The notes beneath the pieces were generated by a model. The model did no database searches. It saw nothing but the letters and a program-made list of their open reading frames with translations, and was not told where the DNA came from. From JAOAPY01 sp041492185 (GTDB taxonomy: Bacteria; Acidobacteriota; Blastocatellia; Pyrinomonadales; Pyrinomonadaceae), in the NCBI GenBank assembly GCA_041492185.1, contig JBGPWL010000013.1, positions 1-64,000 of the forward strand: a stretch of DNA of 64,000 nt. The letters run 5' to 3'. This document shows, piece by piece, positions 35,392 to 43,373 of this stretch (position 1 is its first letter; every line of letters starts with the position of its first letter). The translations under genes and the position numbers were made by a program.

Positions 35392-35613
35392 ATGTACACA
35401 ACGCCTACTATCCGAACGCTTCAAGGAAGCGAGACGATCTACGTCCTTAGAGATCACCGCGGTAACTCGATGGGCACGGGTTCACGAGAGGCGCTCGAAG
35501 TCCTGCGCTATATCGCGACCCAGGTTGGCTCGCGAGAGGAAAAGATGGATGTCTGGCGGGACGCATTGAGCAGACGGCCCATGGCGCATGTGCGCTCGGC
35601 ACTAGTGTTTTGA
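35392..35613 (+). CDS. Small protein, paralogue 1 (YxxPTIxxL...RDxRGN family), unknown function
   Basis: 73 residues; AGGAG lies 7 nt upstream of the ATG. The N-terminal 40 residues align with the next gene: both start MYxxPTIxxL and continue to a RDxRGNxxGxGS core, with about half the positions identical. The C-termini differ. No signal peptide or membrane segment is visible. Similar YxxPxL/I leaders occur in lasso-peptide precursors, where they are bound by an RRE, but no such maturation gene is present here. Function is unknown. Confidence 0.7.
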   Translation: MYTTPTIRTLQGSETIYVLRDHRGNSMGTGSREALEVLRYIATQVGSREEKMDVWRDALSRRPMAHVRSALVF

Positions 35614-35642
35614 GATCCGCATTCAAAGAAGGAGAAGACGAG

Positions 35643-35843
35643 ATGTACGAACCGCCAACTATTGAACCGCTCGATAAGAGTCTCGGGCTTTATTTGCTGC
35701 GCGATGGCCGCGGCAATCTCCTGGGCGCCGGATCACCTGACGTGCTTGGCCTGCTGCTGACCGCGTCGAAGCGATGCGCCCAACCGGTAAGCAGAGGGAG
35801 CGCTTTGAGTCTGACGAGAACGCAACCTATCCAGGCGACTTAA
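35643..35843 (+). CDS. Small protein, paralogue 2 (YxxPTIxxL...RDxRGN family), unknown function
   Basis: 66 residues. The ATG at 35643 is chosen over an upstream in-frame codon because GAAGGAG lies 9 nt before it and because it aligns with the start of paralogue 1. The core reads YLLRDGRGNLLGAGS. The divergent C-terminal half has a single cysteine (SKRCAQP). It is 29 nt after paralogue 1, so the pair arose by tandem duplication and is probably cotranscribed with the PEP-CTERM gene and perhaps the giant protein 87 nt downstream. Confidence 0.68.
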   Translation: MYEPPTIEPLDKSLGLYLLRDGRGNLLGAGSPDVLGLLLTASKRCAQPVSRGSALSLTRTQPIQAT

Positions 35844-35930
35844 CAACGTCGTGGCCACCACCACATTTGATCGCTCAAGACCTTAAATCGGGGCGAAGCT
35901 GCAATTTGCAATACAACAGGAGAAACTCCA

Positions 35931-38900
35931 ATGTTAAATGAAAACCTATCACGAAGCGTTAAGTCAGTTGCTCTGCGGCATACGCGAGTTACCAGTTGTT
36001 CCATCGCGCTCATCCTGTTGGCAATTGCTATCCTGGCCAGCAGAAGTGGCTGGGCTGCGAATCCAGCGGGCGGTACGCTCAATCCAACCGTAGGCACGTC
36101 AGTGAGCTTTGATGGCACTGCCACTGGCGGTTCATCCGCTAACGGCGAAGGCACCTGCGTCGAAGGGGTCAACTGCGACACCTACACGCTCACTGTTGGC
36201 GGCACGGCCGCCGCCTGGGCGGGCAAGATGATCTATACAAAAATTAACTGGACGGTACCCACCAACGATTACGATCTGTACATTCACAAGACTTCGAATT
36301 CAGGTCCGCTAATCAATTCATCAGGCGGGGGCGCCCCTCTAACCAGTGAGCAATGCGCAATACTGCCGGCCGTCAGCGGCACTGGTGTCTATACGATCCA
36401 CGTAGTTTATTTCAGCGTTACTCCACAAGCCGATCAGTACCACGGGACCGCCACCGTGCTTAACCAATCAATCAGGCCCGCTCCGCTGGGCAGTGGCCCC
36501 GCAGGGCAGTATGTTAACTACCCTGCTCCGAATGGTCTCGGCACTAACTCAGGCGAGCCGTCCATCGGTGTCAACTGGAATAGTGAAGTGGCTCACGCAA
36601 GCGACGGCGGAACGGTGATGTTCGAAGCCGGTCTGCAAACGCTGCGCGTCAAGTTCAACGATAGTACCGCGCCGGCGACGAGCACCTGGGAAGACGTCAG
36701 TAGCGCAAACACTTCTTTGGCGAGCCTCGACCCAATTCTTTTTACTGACCATCAAACGGGTCGCACGTTCGTCTCGCAATTGACCGGGCAAGATAGCTTG
36801 TCCGCCTTTTCAGATAACGACGGCGGTATGGTGGTGGCGGGTTTTGGCACAGGCTGGACACCCAGTCAGGGTGGCGGCATTCCTTCGGGCGTCGACCACC
36901 AAACATTCGGCGGCGGACGGTGGGCGGGTGACATGGCAACGGTGCCACATCCAGCTTATGCAAACGCGGTCTACTATTGCTCGCAGGATCTTGCTAGCGC
37001 TTTCTGCGCGCGCAGCGATGATGGTGGTCTGACATTCGGCGCGGGCATTCCGCTCTACGTCGGTGAGTGTGGCGGCATTCACGGCCACGTCAAGGTTTCA
37101 CCGGCAGATGGCACAGTCTACGTGCCCAACCACACTTGCGGCGCAAGTCAGGGCGCCGCTGTGTCTGAGGACAACGGCATTACGTGGACAGTGCGACACG
37201 TAGTCGCTGGCAATGGATCTGATCCTGCGGCGAATAGCGGGCCGGCCGATTGGGATCCTTCAATCGGCATCGGAGCAAACGGAACAATCTATTTCGGCTA
37301 CAAGAATTTTGACGGCACGGCGCACATGGCCGTCTCGATCGATCACGGCAAGACTTTCGTAAGAGATTACGATGTGGGAGCGGTATTCAATATCGCCACC
37401 ATCGCCTTCCCGACCGTTGTAGCCGGAGATGACGACCGAGCCGCAATGGCCTTCCTGGGCACAACGGGCGCGGGTGGACCGTCGTCACAGGTCTGGCACC
37501 TGTACGTGGCCCACACTTATGACCGAGGCGCGTCTTACATCACCACAGATCTAACGCCTAATGACCCTGTGCAGGTTGGTGGCATTTGTTCCGCGGGTCT
37601 CAGTTGTGGCAGTGATCGGAACTTGCTCGACTTCATTGATTCGACAGTGGACAAAGAAGGGCGTGTGCTCGTGGGCTATGCCGACGGCTGCCCGAACTGC
37701 ACGGACGCGGTCAACTCACAGACCGGTAGCGCGCTGGCAACGATCGCGCGCGAGTGCACGGGCCGCGGTTTGTTTGCTCAATACGATTCGCTGCTCGCCG
37801 CTTCGTCTTGTGGCAGCGCAAATCCCACCCCGACTCCGACACCAACGCCAAGCGATTCCTGCGACGGCGTGAACGTCATTATTGATGCGACTGGTGACGC
37901 GGTTAATCCGGGGCCGGGCGGACAAGGTCCGACTGGTCAAGCTGACATTACGGCGGTTTCGTTCTCGGCAAACTCGACCACGTTGACCACAACAATGAAG
38001 GTCACAAACCTGACGCAGACTCCTTCACCTGGGACGACCTTCACCAGTTACTACGTCGTGTGGACGTCGAGTAATGGAATTACCTACGGGACTGAGGTGG
38101 ACGTGGATGCCGCAACAATCTCGTACAACTGGGGGCTGTGGAATTCAAGCAATAACCAGCTCAGCACCTTTAATGCGGTGACCGGTACGTTCACGCCTGG
38201 TGTGAACGGCACAATTACGGTTCCGGTGCCACTTAGCTCGATTGGCAGTCCGACGATACCCATAACTGATCCGTCGCAAACGGCGGCAGTCAATAATCCC
38301 TTCGCATATACGGTTGCGGGTGAGGGTGCTCTAGGGGCGGGTCTGGTCTTTACAGCCTTCATGGACCGCGCTCCCAACAGCGGTTCTGGTAAGCGCGCGT
38401 TTGTGTGTCCGTCGAATCCCACCCCGACGCCGACGCCGACGCCCACGCCGACGCCAACTCCGACGCCATCACCCACCCCGACAGCCACGCCGTTAAACTG
38501 CGTGCCGCCGGGGATAACTGTGGTGACCGATCCTGCTGGTGATCAGCAGGGCGGTGCGGCCGGCGCCAATCAGCAACAGGACATTCGATCAATAGCGTTC
38601 GCCGAGCAGTACCCAAGCGGAAATCAACAGCTCGTAGTAACAATGAGCGTAACGCAGCTCGATCCAACCACGATGCCGCCCAATGGCAGTTGGCGCTCGA
38701 GCTTCAATGTCACACACAACGACAATACGGTGGTGACGTACTTCGTCGCCGTCAACACCAACTCTTCGTCCAATCCAACCGGCGTCTCGTTCAACTACGG
38801 GTTTGTCGACACTACTGGAGCCAGTCCGGTCAGCCGTACGGTTGGCTCTGCCGATGGTGGCAGTTTGGAGCCGGCTAACAAGAACCTGGTGGTTGTTCTC

Positions 38901-41591
38901 TCGACGAACAAACTCAAGGAGCCTGTCGCCGCGACTGGCGGCGCCACGCTCACCGGACCACTTCCGAATCTCTTTGCCGGCCGAGTCTTGGCAACAATCA
39001 ACGGGACAACGGCTATTCTCGTTGGAGCGGTCGGAAATGGACTCAACACCACGATCGACGCGACCGGCAATGGCAACTACGCGATTGTCGGCGCCGCAGC
39101 TTGTCCACAACCAAGTCCAAGTCCGACACCGCCGCCGCCGACGAACGGGCCGAGATATTTCAACTATGTCTCGCCTCCAGGATATGGCGACGACGCCGGC
39201 GAGCCATCAATCGGCGTGAATTGGAATACTGAGCTGTCATTCGCCAACAGCAATGGGCTGATACCCAATGGCGGCACCTCGATGTACTTCGGCGGCTTCC
39301 TGTCTTACGCGCTGAAGGTCACATTCAGCGATTGCCCGTCGCCGGCGAATGCGACATGGGAGAAGAAGTCCGTGCTAACCGCGAACACGCCGCGCGCGTT
39401 CGGCGATCCGATTCTGTTTACGGATCACGCCACCGGCCGAACTTTCGTTTCGCAACTTGAAGGATTGACTCCGCTCGGCAGCACGACGGACTTTACCGAC
39501 AACGATGGCGATATGTTCCTGCCGAGCCAGGGATCGGGAATCGCGACCGGCATTGACCACCAGACCATTGGTGGTGGGCCGTTGGCAGCGCCGCTAACAG
39601 GTAATCCCGCCAATCCACTTTATAAGAATGGCGTCTGGTATTGCTCGCAAGCGCTGGCCGATGCCAGTTGCGCGCTGAGTCTCGATGGCGGCGTGACGTT
39701 CGGACCACAGGTCGTGATCTACACGCTCGCCGACTGTGTGGGCATTCATGGTCACATCAAAGTCGCGCCAGACGGCACGGTTTATGTACCGAACCGCGAC
39801 TGCTCCAGCCCGAGTCAACAGGCCGTGGTTGTTTCTTCGGACAACGGCGCAACCTGGGCGGTTCGACCACTTCCGACGTCTTCGACAGATGGCACTTGGG
39901 ATCCATCCGTAGGCATTGCCAAAGACGGCACGCTTTACTTCGGCTATCGCGATGGCGCCGGTCGCGCCCACGCGGCAGTCTCGCGCAACAAGGGTGTGAC
40001 CTGGACTGACGATACGGATATCGGCGCGGTGTTCGGTTTGAAGAAGACCGTGTTCCCGGCCGCAGTCGCCGGCGATGGCGGGCTTACTACCGGTCGTGCC
40101 GCAATCGCCTTCTACGGCACGACATCCGATGGCGACGACCAGGCGGCAAACTTCCCCGGGGTCTGGTATCTCTATATCGCCAGCACTTTCGATGGCGGCC
40201 ATACCTGGACCACCGTGAACGCCACGCCCGGAGACCCAGCTCAGCGCGGTTGTATCTGGGCTGGCGGCGGCACCAATCCCTGTCGCAACATGCTCGACTT
40301 CTTCGATGCCACCATCGATAAGGAAGGAAGAGTGCTCGTTGGTTGGGACGACGGCTGCATCGCCGGATGCGTGCAGGGCCCGCCAAATTCGGGCACAGCG
40401 AAAGCAACGATCACACGGCAGACTGGCGGCCCGCGAATGTTTGCCGCCAACGATCCCGTTGAGCCGGCATTGGCCGGGGCACCGTTGGTGACTGCGACAC
40501 AGAGCGGCTCGGGAAATCCGGTGAGCCTAAATTGGCCGGCGCCCGACAACAGCGGCTCAACGATCACCGGTTACAAGGTCTATCGCAGCGCTAGTGCGGG
40601 TGGTCCATTCACTTTAATTGGATCGCCAACTCAAACTACTTTCACAAACAGCACTCCCGGCAGTACGCCTTTCTATCGGGTCACGGCTGTCAACGGAATG
40701 GGAGAAGGACCTTATTGCAGCGCAGTCAGTCCCTCGGCGCCGCCGGCAACGGCGTGCTCGGTGCCTGGCATACTCGTGCTCAATGACGTGGGCGCGGGTA
40801 ACGTGGACAACGATTCGGGTCAGAACACACCTCCCGATCCGCGCGTGAACATCAAGCAACTCCACATCGCCGAACCATTCGTTGAGGGAGACAAACTGGT
40901 ATTCACACTAAACGTGGCGCCGTCAACCGGCCTGGGCATGACTACACCGCCACCGAACAGCCAATGGTTCATCGTTTGGGATCGACTCCATCCGGAAGTG
41001 AGTTTCGATCGCTACTACGTGGCGATGAGGACCGACGCAACCGGAACGGCGACATTCGAATACGGAAAATGGGGTGTGCCGATAGATACATCTGGTAACG
41101 GAGTACCAGATCCTAATTCCAACACGCCGTCGATGATCGGCGCTGCTGACAGCGGCACTTACAACGTGGCCACTGGAGTAATCACCATCAAGCTCTCCAG
41201 AACCAAGGCTGAGAACATACAGCCGGGCCAGGGTCTCTCGAACATAAACGTGAGGACATACTTTAACCGGCCGGATCCCGGGCAGCGTTCCCAGAATAAC
41301 GCCTCGGACATTACTGACAACGGCAACTATGCAGTCGTCGGCAATGCGTCTTGCCAGGGGATTACATCACTGAATCCGAGATACGGTAAGCGCCGGCTTG
41401 ACTCGAACGCCGGCCTGGCCCCCGTTGGACCATATCGGTCGGCGCCAGATGCCGCTGCATTGAACTCAAGGGGCTCCTTGTCTCGACTAACTAACAGCGT
41501 AAGCGGCACGACAGCCTTGCTGGCCGCAATCCTGCCGCGAGCTTTACTGGTAGCCGGCCCGCGCGTTTACCTTTTTCCCGGTACGATTTGA
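35931..41591 (+). CDS. 1886-residue surface protein with two BNR/sialidase-like halves
   Basis: A giant exported protein. The signal peptide (SCSIALILLAIAILASRSGWA) ends near residue 45. A prepeptidase-like domain follows (to about 190). Two homologous BNR/sialidase-type propellers occupy about 194-620 and 1074-1503; both share GEPSIGVNWN, FTDHxTGRTFVSQL, GIHGHxKV, TVYVPN and a NLLDF/NMLDF...DKEGRVLVG block. Pro-Thr linkers near 632 and 829 flank two related beta domains (about 644-824 and 857-1056). A third such domain (1610-1810) follows a fibronectin III domain (1517-1597), and a hydrophobic tail ends the protein. Sialidase catalytic residues were not identified, so a lectin-like or structural role is as likely as glycosidase. 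GGAG precedes the ATG. Confidence 0.9.
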   Translation: MLNENLSRSVKSVALRHTRVTSCSIALILLAIAILASRSGWAANPAGGTLNPTVGTSVSFDGTATGGSSANGEGTCVEGVNCDTYTLTVGGTAAAWAGKMIYTKINWTVPTNDYDLYIHKTSNSGPLINSSGGGAPLTSEQCAILPAVSGTGVYTIHVVYFSVTPQADQYHGTATVLNQSIRPAPLGSGPAGQYVNYPAPNGLGTNSGEPSIGVNWNSEVAHASDGGTVMFEAGLQTLRVKFNDSTAPATSTWEDVSSANTSLASLDPILFTDHQTGRTFVSQLTGQDSLSAFSDNDGGMVVAGFGTGWTPSQGGGIPSGVDHQTFGGGRWAGDMATVPHPAYANAVYYCSQDLASAFCARSDDGGLTFGAGIPLYVGECGGIHGHVKVSPADGTVYVPNHTCGASQGAAVSEDNGITWTVRHVVAGNGSDPAANSGPADWDPSIGIGANGTIYFGYKNFDGTAHMAVSIDHGKTFVRDYDVGAVFNIATIAFPTVVAGDDDRAAMAFLGTTGAGGPSSQVWHLYVAHTYDRGASYITTDLTPNDPVQVGGICSAGLSCGSDRNLLDFIDSTVDKEGRVLVGYADGCPNCTDAVNSQTGSALATIARECTGRGLFAQYDSLLAASSCGSANPTPTPTPTPSDSCDGVNVIIDATGDAVNPGPGGQGPTGQADITAVSFSANSTTLTTTMKVTNLTQTPSPGTTFTSYYVVWTSSNGITYGTEVDVDAATISYNWGLWNSSNNQLSTFNAVTGTFTPGVNGTITVPVPLSSIGSPTIPITDPSQTAAVNNPFAYTVAGEGALGAGLVFTAFMDRAPNSGSGKRAFVCPSNPTPTPTPTPTPTPTPTPSPTPTATPLNCVPPGITVVTDPAGDQQGGAAGANQQQDIRSIAFAEQYPSGNQQLVVTMSVTQLDPTTMPPNGSWRSSFNVTHNDNTVVTYFVAVNTNSSSNPTGVSFNYGFVDTTGASPVSRTVGSADGGSLEPANKNLVVVLSTNKLKEPVAATGGATLTGPLPNLFAGRVLATINGTTAILVGAVGNGLNTTIDATGNGNYAIVGAAACPQPSPSPTPPPPTNGPRYFNYVSPPGYGDDAGEPSIGVNWNTELSFANSNGLIPNGGTSMYFGGFLSYALKVTFSDCPSPANATWEKKSVLTANTPRAFGDPILFTDHATGRTFVSQLEGLTPLGSTTDFTDNDGDMFLPSQGSGIATGIDHQTIGGGPLAAPLTGNPANPLYKNGVWYCSQALADASCALSLDGGVTFGPQVVIYTLADCVGIHGHIKVAPDGTVYVPNRDCSSPSQQAVVVSSDNGATWAVRPLPTSSTDGTWDPSVGIAKDGTLYFGYRDGAGRAHAAVSRNKGVTWTDDTDIGAVFGLKKTVFPAAVAGDGGLTTGRAAIAFYGTTSDGDDQAANFPGVWYLYIASTFDGGHTWTTVNATPGDPAQRGCIWAGGGTNPCRNMLDFFDATIDKEGRVLVGWDDGCIAGCVQGPPNSGTAKATITRQTGGPRMFAANDPVEPALAGAPLVTATQSGSGNPVSLNWPAPDNSGSTITGYKVYRSASAGGPFTLIGSPTQTTFTNSTPGSTPFYRVTAVNGMGEGPYCSAVSPSAPPATACSVPGILVLNDVGAGNVDNDSGQNTPPDPRVNIKQLHIAEPFVEGDKLVFTLNVAPSTGLGMTTPPPNSQWFIVWDRLHPEVSFDRYYVAMRTDATGTATFEYGKWGVPIDTSGNGVPDPNSNTPSMIGAADSGTYNVATGVITIKLSRTKAENIQPGQGLSNINVRTYFNRPDPGQRSQNNASDITDNGNYAVVGNASCQGITSLNPRYGKRRLDSNAGLAPVGPYRSAPDAAALNSRGSLSRLTNSVSGTTALLAAILPRALLVAGPRVYLFPGTI

Positions 41592-41604
41592 CCTTTGCAA
41601 CAAC

Positions 41605-41646
41605 AGAGCGCGAGACCGCGTCCGGTTCTCGCGCTCTCTCCCTTTT
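41605..41646 (+). terminator. Rho-independent terminator after the giant surface protein
   Basis: AGAGCGCGAGACC pairs with GGTTCTCGCGCTCT (11-13 bp with one bulge) around GCGTCC. It is followed by CTCCCTTTT. It begins 14 nt after the stop codon. The T run is short, so efficiency is uncertain. Confidence 0.75.
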
Positions 41647-41685
41647 GGATAGTATTGCCCAAACAAAACTCAGGGAGTTATGACT

Positions 41686-42354
41686 ATGCGTCCAATGCAC
41701 ATCCCTATGCTTCTTATCGCTATGGTGTTCGGCCTCGCTGTCGGTCATGTCGGTTGCTCGAAATCCGAAGCTCCATCCGCAGCCAGCCAGCCAGCACAAC
41801 AAGGAAACACGGACTTGGCCAGCACAATGACTCAACCAAGCCAGCAGCAAGCGACAACTTCCAGCGCCGACTCTGGCAAAGGAAAGATCGATGCCTGCGC
41901 TTTGCTCACCAGCAAGGAGATTCAGTCGATTCAGGGCGAACCCCTGAAGGATGTGAAGCCAAGTGGGAGATCAGAGGGCGGCTTTAGCGTCTCGCAGTGT
42001 TTCTTCGCATTGCCGACTCTCACCAACTCAATAAGCTTGGTCGTGACGCAGCGAGGCGACGGGCCGGGCGCGCGCGAGCCAAAGCAGTTCTGGAAAGAGA
42101 CATTCCATCGCGACAGTGATTCGGAAAAGGCGCGCGACAAAGGGCGTGAGGAGGAAGAGAAAGAGTCAGCCCCGCCACAGAAGATCTCAGGCGTCGGAGA
42201 CGAAGCTTTTTGGAGTGCGAGCCGCGTTGGCGGCGCGCTGTACGTGCTCAAGGGCAATGCTTTCATAAGAGTCAGTGTCGGTGGGGCCAGCGATCAGCAG
42301 GCCAAGACCAATAAGTCGAAAGCTCTAGCTCAAGCGATCCTGAAACACTTGTGA
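41686..42354 (+). CDS. Lipoprotein, unknown function
   Basis: 222 residues. The ATG at 41686 is chosen because AGGGAG lies 8 nt before it; the ATG at 41680 is too close. The lipobox VGHVGC is followed by a Ser/Gln/Ala-rich linker and then a folded domain with DACALLTSKEIQSIQGEPL, a motif seen in DUF3558-type and related secreted domains. One more cysteine (SQCFF) suggests a disulfide with the first. A highly charged insert (EEEEKES) lies near residue 160. It lies between a terminator and the regulator genes, so it is probably its own transcript. Confidence 0.8.
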   Translation: MRPMHIPMLLIAMVFGLAVGHVGCSKSEAPSAASQPAQQGNTDLASTMTQPSQQQATTSSADSGKGKIDACALLTSKEIQSIQGEPLKDVKPSGRSEGGFSVSQCFFALPTLTNSISLVVTQRGDGPGAREPKQFWKETFHRDSDSEKARDKGREEEEKESAPPQKISGVGDEAFWSASRVGGALYVLKGNAFIRVSVGGASDQQAKTNKSKALAQAILKHL

Positions 42355-42452
42355 TGGTACCTGCGATGACTTCGCTCTAAGGAAAACGTATGAACCGCAG
42401 GCGCTCGTGAGGTCCTCGATAAGTACCGCCCGTGCATATCCGTGTTCAACAA

Positions 42453-42469
42453 CTCAAGAATTTCTCAAG
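42453..42469 (+). promoter_or_regulatory. Paired CTCAAG direct-repeat operator ahead of the regulator pair
   Basis: CTCAAGAATTTCTCAAG, 53 nt before the first regulator gene. It differs at one base from the copy at 33383 and at one base from the copy at 33417. The position suggests autoregulation. Confidence 0.55.
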
Positions 42470-42521
42470 GTGACTGGGATAGAAGTGGCGTGATGGGAAA
42501 GGGACGGCCTAAAGCAACGAC

Positions 42522-43373
42522 ATGTCAGCCTTGATTGAACTTCAAATTGAATCGTCAGCTCACACCCGGATTAAGAACATGCAGTTAATCCTCGAAAAGA
42601 TAACCCGACCTTCGCAACTACCGCGCATTGCGCGCCCGCGGCTCCTGGCCATGCTTCGGAGCAGTCTCGAGTCGTGCGCGTGCACGGTAATCAGTGGGCG
42701 CGCTGGCGCTGGCAAGACCGCATTGGCGACTGACTTTGCAGAAACCTGCGACAGGCCAGTGGCCTGGTACAAGGTTGATGCTTCGGACGGAGAGTTACGA
42801 ATCTTCTTCGATTATCTGGTTGCCAGCATCCGGCAGCAAAGGCCCGCATTTAACAAACACGCCATCATGTCGCTCGCAGGATCCGCGAAATCCAATGACA
42901 TTCCGCTGCTCGCAGAGACCTTTGTCTTTGAACTCCTCGAGGGCGAGGGTAATCCGTTGCTAATCGTCATTGAGGACCTGCATCTAGTTTGCGATACCGA
43001 GTGGCTGGTACCATTTCTCCGCCGTCTCTTGCCGTTAGTGCCGCGAGATGTTCACGTCCTGTTCACCAGCCGGACTTTGCCGCCTGCGCCGCTCTGGCGC
43101 ATGCGATCAAAGCAGACTCTGGAAGTGATCGACGAGGCGACACTCGCTTTCACGCGCGAGGAAGCCGTTGAACTTTTCGAGACTTATGGTTTGTCAGGCG
43201 AGCAGACGCGTCTCGCCTTCGATCGCACGAACGGGCGAGCTGCCGCTCTTGCCGATTATGCGGTTGCGCTAAGCGAGTCACAGATAGAGATCGCAAACGT
43301 GCCGGCTGAAATCAGTAAGCAAAGTCGCAGAGATCAAACTGGGCCTCGAGAATTAGTTGTCCCGATTGGGTGA
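42522..43373 (+). CDS. MalT-like P-loop ATPase, stand-alone (no DNA-binding domain)
   Basis: A 283-residue protein consisting only of a STAND-type NTPase module. The Walker A GRAGAGKTAL is at about residues 63-72, Walker B is LLIVIEDLHLV near 148-158, and the sensor motif VHVLFTSRTLPP follows. It resembles the N-terminal part of MalT/LuxR-type and BTAD regulators such as the next gene, but ends before any TPR or effector domain. It overlaps that gene by 4 nt (GTGA). It could regulate its neighbour by hetero-oligomerising, or be a fragment of a duplicated regulator. A CTCAAG element lies upstream. Confidence 0.8.
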   Translation: MSALIELQIESSAHTRIKNMQLILEKITRPSQLPRIARPRLLAMLRSSLESCACTVISGRAGAGKTALATDFAETCDRPVAWYKVDASDGELRIFFDYLVASIRQQRPAFNKHAIMSLAGSAKSNDIPLLAETFVFELLEGEGNPLLIVIEDLHLVCDTEWLVPFLRRLLPLVPRDVHVLFTSRTLPPAPLWRMRSKQTLEVIDEATLAFTREEAVELFETYGLSGEQTRLAFDRTNGRAAALADYAVALSESQIEIANVPAEISKQSRRDQTGPRELVVPIG

